Shown here one piece after another: positions 15,025-22,446 of a DNA stretch of 64,000 nucleotides. The notes under the pieces are model-generated. The model searched no databases. It had not been told where the DNA came from and saw only the letters and a list, made by a program, of their open reading frames with translations. The stretch comes from DATJPY01 sp035506135 (GTDB lineage Bacteria > Myxococcota_A > UBA9160 > PR03), in assembly GCA_035506135.1 (NCBI GenBank), contig DATJPY010000083.1, positions 1-64,000 on the forward strand. The letters run 5' to 3'. Each line of letters begins with the position of its first letter. The stretch's first letter is position 1. Both the position numbers and the translations under genes were made by a program.

Positions 15025-16428
15025 TCAGCGCACGTAGCCGAGCGCGCGCAGGCGCTCGCGCAGCGCGTCGGGGGCGTTCTCGTCGACGGCGAGCCGCGCC
15101 CGGCCACTGCGGTCGATCGACTCGCGCTGCGCGCGCATGAGCGCGAAGAGGGAGTCCTTGCGCGCGGGCTCGGCGCTCGAGAGATCGTGCAGCTCGAGCG
15201 GATCGTCGGACACGCGATAGAGCTCCGAGGGCACGTCGCCGTCGGACAGCGGAGGGAGGTTGACGATCAGCTTCCAGCCGCCCTCGCGCACCGCGATCCG
15301 GCGCAGGAGCGCCGAGTCCGGATCGGAGATCTCCGAGTAGGCGAGCCGTTCGTCCTGCGCCGAGCCCCGCAGGAGCGGAGCCAGGCTGCGCCCGTCGATC
15401 TCGGGCGGCAGCGCGACGCCTGCCCGATCCAGCAGGGTGGGCATCACGTCGACGAGCCGCACCTGGCTCGCGATGCGCCGAGGCGGGCTGCCCACCAAGG
15501 GGTCGCGGATGATCAATGGGATCCGCAGCAGCGTGTCGTAGAGGAGCAGACCGTGCATTCCGAGCCGGCGGGGCGTGCGCTCTCCGAGCTCCTCGCCGTG
15601 GTCCGCGGTGAGCGCGACGAGCGTGCGATCCGCGATGCCGAGCTCGTCGAGCAGCCCGAGCAGGCGACCGACCTGGCGATCCGCCGACGCGACGCCGCTG
15701 TCGTAGAGCGCCCGCACGTAGGCCACCTCGGTCGCGCCGACCGGGATCGACCCCGAGGTCACGGCCTCGGCCGTGTCGACCCGGTAGGTCTCGGGAAGGC
15801 TCCCGCGCGGGAGCTTCTCGGCGTACGCGCGCTGCAGGTACGGCATGTGGATCTCGTAGGTGTGCACGAGCAGGAAGAAGCGCTCCGAGGCGTGTGCCCG
15901 CAGCCAGGTCATCGCGGCGTCGAACGTCTTCTCGACGCCGCCTGCCTCGTCCGCGCGCGCGTCGACGTCGGCTCCCTGCAGATGGACCTTCCCCTCCTTC
16001 GCCTCGAACGTGGCGAAGCCGCGATCCACGCCGAAGTAGCGCGACACGAAGCCGCCCTCGGTGAACGCAGCCGTGGTGTAGCCCGCGCCCGCCAGCGCTT
16101 CGACGAGCGAGTGCAGCAGCAGCCCGCGGTCGTAGACGCGCGCGGTCGGATAGCTCCCGGAGAGCAGCCCCACGAAGCCGGGCAGCGTCGAGGAGGCGTG
16201 GCTCACGGCCTGCTCGAACAGCACGCCCTGCTGCGCGAGCCGGTCGATGTGGGGCGACGTCGGGCGGGGATTTCCGTAGGCGGACAGCCCGTCGGCGCGC
16301 AGCGTGTCGAGCACGATCAGGACGATTCCGTGGGGCGCGGGCGCGGGGCGCGAACAGCCTGGCGACACCGACAGCGAGAGCAGGCAGAGCGCGGCGGCGA
16401 TCGCCCGGCGCTCCGGGGGGGCCGACAT
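15025..16428 (-). CDS. sulfatase-superfamily lipoprotein without consensus FGly site
   Basis: A 467-residue alkaline-phosphatase/sulfatase-fold enzyme exported as a lipoprotein (lipobox before C25). Metal-site motifs are clear: VLDTLRAD (D41) near the start and LTADHGEELGER in the middle. At the nucleophile position the C/S-x-P-x-R consensus is replaced by TLPGF (T81-F85), so formylglycine formation is not expected; Thr could be the nucleophile as in phosphatase-like members. Activity is therefore a guess: phosphodiester, phosphoethanolamine or sulfate ester. The stop abuts the ATP-grasp stop. The ATG follows a TAGCGT hexamer by six bases, predicting a leaderless mRNA. Confidence 0.85.
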   Translation of the reverse strand: MSAPPERRAIAAALCLLSLSVSPGCSRPAPAPHGIVLIVLDTLRADGLSAYGNPRPTSPHIDRLAQQGVLFEQAVSHASSTLPGFVGLLSGSYPTARVYDRGLLLHSLVEALAGAGYTTAAFTEGGFVSRYFGVDRGFATFEAKEGKVHLQGADVDARADEAGGVEKTFDAAMTWLRAHASERFFLLVHTYEIHMPYLQRAYAEKLPRGSLPETYRVDTAEAVTSGSIPVGATEVAYVRALYDSGVASADRQVGRLLGLLDELGIADRTLVALTADHGEELGERTPRRLGMHGLLLYDTLLRIPLIIRDPLVGSPPRRIASQVRLVDVMPTLLDRAGVALPPEIDGRSLAPLLRGSAQDERLAYSEISDPDSALLRRIAVREGGWKLIVNLPPLSDGDVPSELYRVSDDPLELHDLSSAEPARKDSLFALMRAQRESIDRSGRARLAVDENAPDALRERLRALGYVR

Positions 16429-16434
16429 CGCGGG

Positions 16435-16475
16435 ACGCTAGCACACGGCGTCGGCCGAGCGGCGGCCGCTAGACT
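16435..16475. promoter_or_regulatory. back-to-back -10-like elements giving two leaderless genes
   Basis: Minus-strand TAGCGT (16435-16440) ends six bases before the sulfatase ATG, and plus-strand TAGACT (16470-16475) ends six bases before the CoA-transferase ATG at 16482. The whole divergent intergenic region is 53 bases, so there is no room for leaders. Confidence 0.55.
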
Positions 16476-16481
16476 GCGCGC

Positions 16482-17672
16482 ATGGTCGAAGCCGCGCCGT
16501 CGCGCTTGCCCATGAGCGATCTGCGCGTCCTCGACTTCTCGCAGGTCCTCGCCGGCCCCTACACGGCGCGGATCCTCGCCGAGCTCGGCGCCGACGTGAT
16601 CAAGGTCGAGGCGCCGGCCGGCGACCTGACGCGCGTGATCGCGCCGAAGCGCGACCGCGGCCAGTCGGGTCTCTACACCTGGGCCAACCTCGGCAAGCGC
16701 AACGTCTGCATCGATCTCCAGAAGCCCGAGGGGCGTGCGCTCGCGCTCGACCTGGTGCGGCGCTGTCACGTGGTGATCGAGAACTTCCGGCCCGGCGTGG
16801 CCGACCGGCTCGGCATCGGCTGGGATGCCGTGCACGCGGCCAACCCGCGCGCGGTGATGGTCTCGGTGAGCGGCTTCGGAAGCGACTCGTCGCGCCGCGA
16901 GCAGGGCGCCTTCGCACCCACGATGCACGCCGCCACGGGGCTCATCGAGTACCAGGCCCGCAAGAGCGGAACGGGCAGTGCGGCGCGGATGGTGAACCTG
17001 CCCGACGCGCGGGCCGACCTCACGACGGCGCTCCACGCCGCGATCGGGCTGCTCGCGGCGCTCCGCGACGCGGAGCGTACGCAGGTCGGCCAGCGGATCG
17101 AGATCGCGATGTACGACGCGGTGTTGGGTACCTATCCCGAGACTCCGTTCGAGCTCCTGGACGAGCCCGAGCTGCGCGAGGAGCCTCCTCCCTACGACGC
17201 GGGGCCGAACGGCTTCGTGGTGGTCGCGGGTCCGCCCCAGCACGTGTGGGCGGAGCTGGTCCGGGCGTTCGGGATTCCGGACCCGGCGCCGCAGGGCGCC
17301 GATCTCGCGAGCAAGGCGCGCCTGCGCCGGGCGGCGATCGAGCGTTGGATGGCGGCGCAGGAGAGCCGCGAGGCGATCCTCGCGAGCCTCGAGCGCGCCC
17401 GCATCCCGTGCGCCGCCGTCGTGTCGCTGCGCGAGGCGCTCGAAGGGCCGTTCGCCCGCGAGCGCGGGCTGCTGCTCCAGGTCGACGATCGCCGCGGCGG
17501 CACGCGTCCGGTGACGCGGCTCCCCTATCGCTTCTCCGCCAGCGAGGTCGCCGCCCGCCGTCCGGCGCCGCGGCGCGGCGAGCACAACGCCGAGGTTCTG
17601 CAGGAGGTGCTCGGGCTCGACGCCGCGCGCGTGGCGGCGCTGGCCGCGGCGGGCGTGCTCCTCGCCGAGTAG
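16482..17672 (+). CDS. CaiB/BaiF family (class III) CoA-transferase
   Basis: A 396-residue class III CoA-transferase, cytosolic, moving CoA between carboxylic acids. Family features: LRVLDFSQVLAGPYTARILAELGADVIKVE, seen as VLAGPYTARILAELGADVIK, followed by NLGKRNVCIDLQKPEGR and NFRPGVADRLGIGW. The conserved catalytic Asp is probably in the NLPDARADLTTALHAA region. GFVVVAGPPQHVWAELVRAFG and CAAVVSLREAL are the C-terminal features. An alternative ATG lies at 16512, but the TAGACT-N6-ATG arrangement favours 16482 as a leaderless start. Downstream comes a GST-like gene after 23 bases. Substrate acids cannot be read from sequence. Confidence 0.9.
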   Translation: MVEAAPSRLPMSDLRVLDFSQVLAGPYTARILAELGADVIKVEAPAGDLTRVIAPKRDRGQSGLYTWANLGKRNVCIDLQKPEGRALALDLVRRCHVVIENFRPGVADRLGIGWDAVHAANPRAVMVSVSGFGSDSSRREQGAFAPTMHAATGLIEYQARKSGTGSAARMVNLPDARADLTTALHAAIGLLAALRDAERTQVGQRIEIAMYDAVLGTYPETPFELLDEPELREEPPPYDAGPNGFVVVAGPPQHVWAELVRAFGIPDPAPQGADLASKARLRRAAIERWMAAQESREAILASLERARIPCAAVVSLREALEGPFARERGLLLQVDDRRGGTRPVTRLPYRFSASEVAARRPAPRRGEHNAEVLQEVLGLDAARVAALAAAGVLLAE

Positions 17673-17695
17673 CATCGGCGGCGGAGGAATCGCCG

Positions 17696-18721
17696 ATGCC
17701 CGCCCCGTATCGCCTGTTCGGGCTCGAGCTCTCGCCCTACTCGGTGAAGGTGCGCTCCTACCTCCGCTACAAGGGCATCCCGCACGAGTGGGTGGTGCGC
17801 AATCTCGGCAACATGGCCGAGTTCCAGAAGCACGCAAAGCTCCCGCTGATCCCGCTCCTGCTCGCGCCGGACGGGAGCGCGCTGCAGGACTCGACGCCGA
17901 TCCTGGAGCTCCTCGAGGCGCGCTTCCCCGAGCCGTCGATCCATCCGCCCGACGCGGCGGCCGCCTTCCTGTCGGCGCTGATCGAGGAGTACGCCGACGA
18001 GTGGGTGAACAAGCCGATGTTCCACTACCGCTGGTGGTACGAGGCGGATCAGGACTCCGCCGCCGAGCGCATCGCGCGCTGGAACCTCGGCGCCATGGAG
18101 CCCGGCGCGGGCGGCGCGCCCGACGAGGCGGTCGCGAAGATGAGCGCCTCGGTGAAGCAGCGCATGGTGCCGCGGCTCGGCTTCGTGGGATCGAGCGAGA
18201 CGACGCGCCCGGTGATCGAGACCTCGTTCGAGCGGCTGGTGGCGCTGCTCGAGTCCCATCTCGCCCGACGCCCGTACGTGTTCGGCGGTCGCCCGGCCTT
18301 CGGCGACTTCGGCCTCTGGGGCCAGCTCTACAACCTCTCGACCGATCCCACGCCCGGCGCGCTGCTGCGCGCGCGGGCGCCCCGCGTGATGGCGTGGATC
18401 GAGCGCATGCTCGAGCCGGTGGGGCAGGGCGGGTTCGAGGACTGGGACGCGCTCGCGCCCACGCTCGAGCCGCTGCTGCGGGACGAGGTGGCTGCGATCT
18501 TCCTGCCGTGGTCGGCCGCGAACGCGCGCGCTCTCGCCGCGGGCGAGGGCGAGCTGCGCGTCGAGCTCGGCGGGCGTCGCTTCACGCAGCAGGTCCAGAA
18601 GTACCACGCGAAGTCGCTCGAGGCGCTGCGCGCCCGCTACCGCGCGGTCGCGGACCGCTCGCGCCTCGATCCGATCCTTGCGCGCACCGGCTGCCTGGAA
18701 TGGCTGCAGGGCGCGAGCTGA
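17696..18721 (+). CDS. glutathione S-transferase-like protein
   Basis: A 341-residue cytosolic protein with a GST N-terminal thioredoxin fold and helical C-terminal domain, longer than a typical GST (200-230). The start PYRLFGLELSPYSVKVRSYLRYKGIPHEW, partly quoted, carries SPYSVKVR at the glutathione-activation loop; a LQDSTPILELLEARF motif (Asp-Ser-Thr) corresponds to the glutathione-contact segment. GRPAFGDFGLWGQLY matches the C-terminal N-capping box. The extra C-terminal ~80 residues are helical. ATG at 17696 has GGAGGA upstream. It follows the CoA-transferase closely, so the two may be one transcript. Enzyme activity is unproven. Confidence 0.82.
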   Translation: MPAPYRLFGLELSPYSVKVRSYLRYKGIPHEWVVRNLGNMAEFQKHAKLPLIPLLLAPDGSALQDSTPILELLEARFPEPSIHPPDAAAAFLSALIEEYADEWVNKPMFHYRWWYEADQDSAAERIARWNLGAMEPGAGGAPDEAVAKMSASVKQRMVPRLGFVGSSETTRPVIETSFERLVALLESHLARRPYVFGGRPAFGDFGLWGQLYNLSTDPTPGALLRARAPRVMAWIERMLEPVGQGGFEDWDALAPTLEPLLRDEVAAIFLPWSAANARALAAGEGELRVELGGRRFTQQVQKYHAKSLEALRARYRAVADRSRLDPILARTGCLEWLQGAS

Positions 18722-18760
18722 GACCGCTCGGGGCAGCGTTTGGATCAGAAGCCCATGCAA

Positions 18761-18820
18761 GCGCTCGCACAGCGAGCGCGCGCAGCGAGGCGGAGTCTGC
18801 GGAGCCGAGCGAAGTCAACA
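18761..18820. repeat. hairpin-bearing noncoding repeat, copy 2 (opposite orientation)
   Basis: The reverse complement of this stretch has TGTTGACTTCGCTCG (18806-18820), then CTCGCTGCGCGC, then the stem GCGCTCGC-TGT-GCGAGCGC (18761-18779). This is the same architecture as at 1314-1363. The stem bases differ at two pairs with compensating changes, so pairing is kept. Confidence 0.6.
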
Positions 18821-18823
18821 GAC

Positions 18824-19597
18824 GTGCGACAGCTCAGCAACCCTATCGGCCGAAGGCCGATTCGGCGCATCACAGCACGGCTTCCCCTGGTGGCAGCCCT
18901 CCTCGCGTGTGCCGAGATGGCGGGACCTCAGCCTCCTCCGCCCGATCCGCGCATGCTGCGCGCGACGATCGGACCGGGAACGGAGCGGATGATCTACGAG
19001 CTCCAGCGCGATCGCGCCGTGATCGACGCGTTCTCCGCCAACGGGGTTCCCGACTACATCTGGGCGCCGGTGCCATCCGAGCTGATCCTGCTCTTCCTCG
19101 CCGCCGACCGCGGCGTGCATCTGCACGGCCCGGTCGGGTCGCGAAGCGTGGTCGAGACACGCTCGCCGATCCCCGACGACTGGCTCTCGATGATCGCCGC
19201 CGACGATCGCACCGAGGTGCAGGCGCGCCGCGTGCGCGGGCCGCACCGCGACGACCGGGCCGGCTGGTGCACGGAGACGGCCGAGCCGCCGCCGCCCGAG
19301 GCGTGCCTGCTAGACCCCGACGCCGCCGCGCGCTGGTCGTCGCTGCGACACCGGGTGCTCCAGGCCTGGCGACCGCCGCCGGTCGAGCACGGCGGCGAGC
19401 GCGTGATCGTGCGCTTCCGCGTGGGCAGCGACGGATCGCTCGCCGAGCGCTGCGTGCTCGGCGCCACGAGCCCCTCGGCGGCGAAGACCGCGCTGGCCGC
19501 GCTCGACGCCGTCTTCCCGGTGCCGGCGCTCGCCGGAGGCGCCGCCTGCCTCGCGCGCGCTCCGGTCTCGGTGCGCTTCGAGATCGAGACGAACTGA
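18824..19597 (+). CDS. TonB-C-terminal-domain-like lipoprotein (start uncertain)
   Basis: The C-terminal 80 residues (ERVIVRFRVGSDGSLAERCV to VPVSVRFEIE-type ending, here PVSVRFEIETN) look like a TonB/TonB-like C-terminal domain: beta-strand, SLAERCVLG turn, then a helix with SAAKTALAALDAVFPVP. The N-terminus after the GTG at 18824 is Arg-rich, then LPLVAALLAC, a lipobox-like end (LLAC). An open frame extends to 18740, but that stretch is the hairpin repeat, so I reject the longer start; a second hairpin at 18845-18861 makes even GTG 18824 uncertain. The Cys pair suggests a disulfide. No exbB/exbD is nearby, so a role in iron uptake is not supported. Confidence 0.6.
   Translation: MRQLSNPIGRRPIRRITARLPLVAALLACAEMAGPQPPPPDPRMLRATIGPGTERMIYELQRDRAVIDAFSANGVPDYIWAPVPSELILLFLAADRGVHLHGPVGSRSVVETRSPIPDDWLSMIAADDRTEVQARRVRGPHRDDRAGWCTETAEPPPPEACLLDPDAAARWSSLRHRVLQAWRPPPVEHGGERVIVRFRVGSDGSLAERCVLGATSPSAAKTALAALDAVFPVPALAGGAACLARAPVSVRFEIETN
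18845..18861. other. 7-bp stem-loop ATCGGCC-GAA-GGCCGAT
   Basis: A perfect stem with a 3-base loop lies just after the repeat copy 2 and inside the possible N-terminal coding part of the TonB-domain protein. It may belong to the repeat element or be the terminator of the GST-like gene. Confidence 0.4.
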
Positions 19598-19642
19598 AGG
19601 GCGTGCGAGGGGTGACCTTCGCTCTTGCTCCGCGGATTCTAC

Positions 19643-20053
19643 CTAGCCGCGATGGCGGCCGGTGAGCAGGAACGCGATCCCGGCGATCGCCGTCCCGACC
19701 ACGGTGCCGGAGAGCAGGTTGAGCTCGCCGCAGCGATAGTGGCAGCCCGGCGTCGCGAAGAGCATGATCGCGTGCGGCAGCAGGGTCGCGAAGCCGCACA
19801 GCGGGCCGCGCAGCCACCAGCGCGCGGGCCAGCGCGTGATGCCGATCCAGAACCCGATCAGCAGCCGCGCCGTGTAGAAGGCCCAGACCGCCAGCGCGCC
19901 GTTGATGAAGAGCACGTCGTACTTGGCGGGGATCGGGCCGTGGAAGAGCATCGGGACCCACGCCAGCCCGAGCCCGAGCACGGTGCACACGAGGGCGTAG
20001 GGCCAGGCGGCGAGCGGGGCGCGCCGCAGCGGAGCCGGCTCGATCCCGTCCAT
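19643..20053 (-). CDS. small four-helix membrane protein, unknown
   Basis: A 136-residue integral membrane protein with four hydrophobic stretches (around residues 18-36, 47-70, 84-101 and 112-130). It has charged and Trp-rich loops (GITRWPARWWLRGP) and a Cys pair in GCHYRCGE between helices 3 and 4, likely in the periplasm. I do not recognise a family. GGAGG precedes the ATG and a TATCCT hexamer lies further upstream. It is divergent from the putative oxygenase gene. Confidence 0.68.
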   Translation of the reverse strand: MDGIEPAPLRRAPLAAWPYALVCTVLGLGLAWVPMLFHGPIPAKYDVLFINGALAVWAFYTARLLIGFWIGITRWPARWWLRGPLCGFATLLPHAIMLFATPGCHYRCGELNLLSGTVVGTAIAGIAFLLTGRHRG

Positions 20054-20075
20054 TCCGCGCCTCCTCGGCCGCCGC

Positions 20076-20099
20076 AGGATACCGTCCGCGTGGTATCAT
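20076..20099. promoter_or_regulatory. divergent -10-like pair TATCCT / TATCAT
   Basis: TATCCT on the minus strand (20076-20081) and TATCAT on the plus strand (20094-20099) lie between the small membrane protein and the putative 2OG oxygenase, 22 and 30 bases from their starts. Confidence 0.4.
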
Positions 20100-20129
20100 G
20101 CTCGCGAGCCCGGTGCCGCCGGGAGGACG

Positions 20130-21146
20130 ATGACCGCCATCTACGTGCGCTTCGATCCGCTGCTCGACGCCGCTGCGGCGGATGCGATGGTGCGGACCGT
20201 CGAGGGCTACGGGAGCTACTCGACCTACGGGGCGGAGTCCGCGAGCGAGGAGGCCGGCCAGCGCCGCTTCGCGCCCGGGATCGCGCAGCGCTACGACGCC
20301 GCCTCGAACTTCGTGCGCAGCGGTGGGCGCTTCGGGCGCCGCGAGCCGGCCGCCGTCCTGGCGGCCCGCACCAACTACTTCCGCGAGACCTACTACTACG
20401 AGAAGCCGCGCGTCGCGGGCATCGAGCCGTTCCTCCACCACGAGGGGCTGATCGAGGGCGCCCGTCGCCTGCACGGGCGGCCGCTCGTGGTGCCCTCGAT
20501 CGTGTATGCGAACCTGCTGCTGCCCGGTCAGGAGCTCGCCGTACACACCGACGTGCCGGAGTTCCGCGGCGCCAACCGCACCGCGCTGCCGCAGTGGCTC
20601 ATGGTGGTGATGCACCACGCGGGGCTGTTCAGCGCCTGGCGCCGGCCGATCGCGACGGCGATCGCCTACTTCAACGACTGCGCCGGCGGCGAGCTCGCCT
20701 TCTATCCGGACGGCCCCGGCGCGCCTCCGGCCACGCTGCCCGCGCGCCACAACACCGCGGTGCTGATGGACACCGACAGCGTCTTCCACGGCGTCGATCG
20801 GGTTCGCGGCGACGACGCGGTCCCTCCGTTCCGCCGCGGCATGCAGCTCGCGTTCGAGGGCGGCGGCCGCTGGCGCCTGGTCGACGGCGCGGAGACGCTC
20901 GCGTACTACCGCTGGGCGCAGATCCGCTGCTCGGTGTCGTGGAAGGCGTACTGCTACGAGGACGAGGCGGACCGCCGGCGCACCGAGCAGCACGAGGACG
21001 ACCTCGACCTCGGGCGCATCCTCGCGATGCTCGAGGCCGACCTGCGCGAGCGCGGGCGTCTCTCCGGTGAGCGGCCGGGCGAGGAGGAGCTTGCGCGGCT
21101 TCTGATCGACGAATACGTCCGCTTCCCGGCCCCCACGGCCGCGTGA
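20130..21146 (+). CDS. putative 2-oxoglutarate/Fe(II) oxygenase-like protein
   Basis: A 338-residue cytosolic protein with a double-stranded-beta-helix pattern. H139 and D141 (AVHTDVPEF) and H220 (DSVFHGVDR), with GGELAFYPDG between them, match the HxD...H facial triad of 2OG-Fe(II) oxygenases. A candidate 2OG-binding Arg would lie in the RRGMQLAFEGGG region. The C-terminal third is helical and strongly charged (DEADRRRTEQHEDDLDLGR). It has an ATG with GGGAGGA upstream. The next gene, a VOC protein, follows after nine bases. The substrate is unknown; a P4H-like hydroxylase is one possibility. The fold call is from motif spacing only. Confidence 0.7.
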   Translation: MTAIYVRFDPLLDAAAADAMVRTVEGYGSYSTYGAESASEEAGQRRFAPGIAQRYDAASNFVRSGGRFGRREPAAVLAARTNYFRETYYYEKPRVAGIEPFLHHEGLIEGARRLHGRPLVVPSIVYANLLLPGQELAVHTDVPEFRGANRTALPQWLMVVMHHAGLFSAWRRPIATAIAYFNDCAGGELAFYPDGPGAPPATLPARHNTAVLMDTDSVFHGVDRVRGDDAVPPFRRGMQLAFEGGGRWRLVDGAETLAYYRWAQIRCSVSWKAYCYEDEADRRRTEQHEDDLDLGRILAMLEADLRERGRLSGERPGEEELARLLIDEYVRFPAPTAA

Positions 21147-21155
21147 GGTAGCGAG

Positions 21156-21599
21156 ATGCCGAAGAGCCCGCCGGAAGGCTTCCCGACCGTCTGTCCCTAC
21201 CTCTACTACCAGGACGTGGCGGCCGCCATCGACTGGCTCGCCAAGGCGTTCGGCTTCGAGAAGCGCATGGCGATGCCCGGGCCCGGCGGCACCGTGATGC
21301 ACGCGGAGATGGACATCGGCGAAGGCGTGGTGATGCTCGGTCCCGCCAACGCGCAGCAGGGGAGCCAGAGCCCCCGCGCGCTCGGCGCGGTGAACCAGAG
21401 CCTCTACGTGTACGTGCCCGACGTCGCCGCCCACTTCGCGCGCGCTCGCGCGGCCGGCGCGGCGATCGTGTCCGAGCCGGTCGAGATGTTCTGGGGCGAC
21501 AAGTTCTACGTGGTCCGCGACCTCGAAGGGCACCACTGGAGCTTCGCGCAGCACGTTCGCGACGTGGCGCCCGAGGACATGAAGCCGCCCGGCGCGTAG
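21156..21599 (+). CDS. VOC/glyoxalase superfamily protein
   Basis: A 147-residue cytosolic protein of the vicinal-oxygen-chelate superfamily. It opens VCPYLYYQDVAAAIDWLAKAFGFEK (shown in part as YLYYQDVAAAIDWL), and ends with FYVVRDLEGHHWSFAQH, the typical last strand. HAEMDIGEGVVMLG gives a middle metal-site candidate. Members include glyoxalase I, extradiol dioxygenases, fosfomycin/bleomycin resistance proteins; PhnB-like/VOC single-domain proteins of this type usually dimerise. It lies just downstream of the oxygenase-like gene, so they are likely cotranscribed. Function unknown. Confidence 0.85.
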   Translation: MPKSPPEGFPTVCPYLYYQDVAAAIDWLAKAFGFEKRMAMPGPGGTVMHAEMDIGEGVVMLGPANAQQGSQSPRALGAVNQSLYVYVPDVAAHFARARAAGAAIVSEPVEMFWGDKFYVVRDLEGHHWSFAQHVRDVAPEDMKPPGA

Positions 21600-21615
21600 C
21601 GCAGCGGCGCGGCGC

Positions 21616-22380
21616 CTACTCGAAGCGGCCGTGGCGCCCGGCGCCGCCGGCGAAGCGCGTGGCGCCCTCGAGCGTCTCGCCCGAAGCGATCACTCCCAGA
21701 CCGATCTCCGTCTCGTTCGCGAGCGCCTCTCCCAGCGCGAGATCCCACTGGTCGTAGGCCGAGCGCCGGTCGCCGCGCATGCAGCGCTGGGGGAGGCGCG
21801 CGAGCCCCTGCGCCAGCTCGACCGCGGCCTCGAGCGCGCGGCCGGGCTCGACCAGCCGGTTCGTCAGCCCCATGCGCAGCGCCTCGTCGCCCGAGACGCC
21901 GCGGCCGCTCAGGATCAGGTCGAGGGCGTGGCTCATGCCGACGAGGCGCGGGAGCCTCACCGTCCCGCCGTCGACCAGCGGAACGCCGAAGCGCCGGCAG
22001 TAGACCCCGAAGACGGCATCGCGCGCGGCGACGCGCAGGTCGCACCAGAGCGCGAGCTCGAGCCCGCCCGCGACGGCGTGGCCCTCGACGGCGGCGATCA
22101 CCGGCTTCGACAGGAGCATCCGCGTCGGGCCCATCGGCCCGTCGCCCTCGTGCCCCAGCCGGTTTCCGCGACCGCTCGCTACGGCCTTCAGGTCCGCGCC
22201 CGCACAGAAGGTGCCACCGGCGCCGCAGAGCACGGCGACGGCGAGCTCGGCTTCCGCGTCGAAGCGCCGGAAGGCGCTGGCCAGCGCCTCGGCGGTCGCC
22301 CGGTCGACCGCGTTGCGCAGCGCCGGGCGGTCGATGGTGACGACGGCCACGGCCCCCTCGCTCTCGAATCGCACGCTCAT
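21616..22380 (-). CDS. enoyl-CoA hydratase/isomerase (crotonase) family
   Basis: A 254-residue crotonase-fold enzyme acting on acyl-CoA. The oxyanion-hole segments GGTFCAGADLKAV and GHAVAGGLELALWCDLRVAA are present, with the family's catalytic Glu at the second segment region and a Asp in VPLVDGGTVRLPRLVG where many hydratases carry Glu. That suggests hydratase activity is possible but isomerase or other crotonase chemistry cannot be excluded. The ATG at 22380 has GGAGG six bases upstream. It is divergent from a membrane protein gene. Confidence 0.9.
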   Translation of the reverse strand: MSVRFESEGAVAVVTIDRPALRNAVDRATAEALASAFRRFDAEAELAVAVLCGAGGTFCAGADLKAVASGRGNRLGHEGDGPMGPTRMLLSKPVIAAVEGHAVAGGLELALWCDLRVAARDAVFGVYCRRFGVPLVDGGTVRLPRLVGMSHALDLILSGRGVSGDEALRMGLTNRLVEPGRALEAAVELAQGLARLPQRCMRGDRRSAYDQWDLALGEALANETEIGLGVIASGETLEGATRFAGGAGRHGRFE

Positions 22381-22415
22381 GGGCACCTCCGCGGTGATGG
22401 TGGCATACGCGGCGC

Positions 22416-22421
22416 TACCCT
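22416..22421 (+). promoter_or_regulatory. candidate -10 element (TACCCT) for the membrane-domain gene
   Basis: TACCCT lies 25 bases before the GTG at 22447 and fits the TAnnnT pattern. Confidence 0.32.
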
Positions 22422-22446
22422 CGCCGCGCTCGCTCGGAGGGGGACC

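Noticed and set aside
18740..18823. N-terminal 28 codons of the TonB-domain frame
   Set aside because: They are the noncoding hairpin repeat in reverse; the sequence is Arg/Ser-rich without signal-peptide features.
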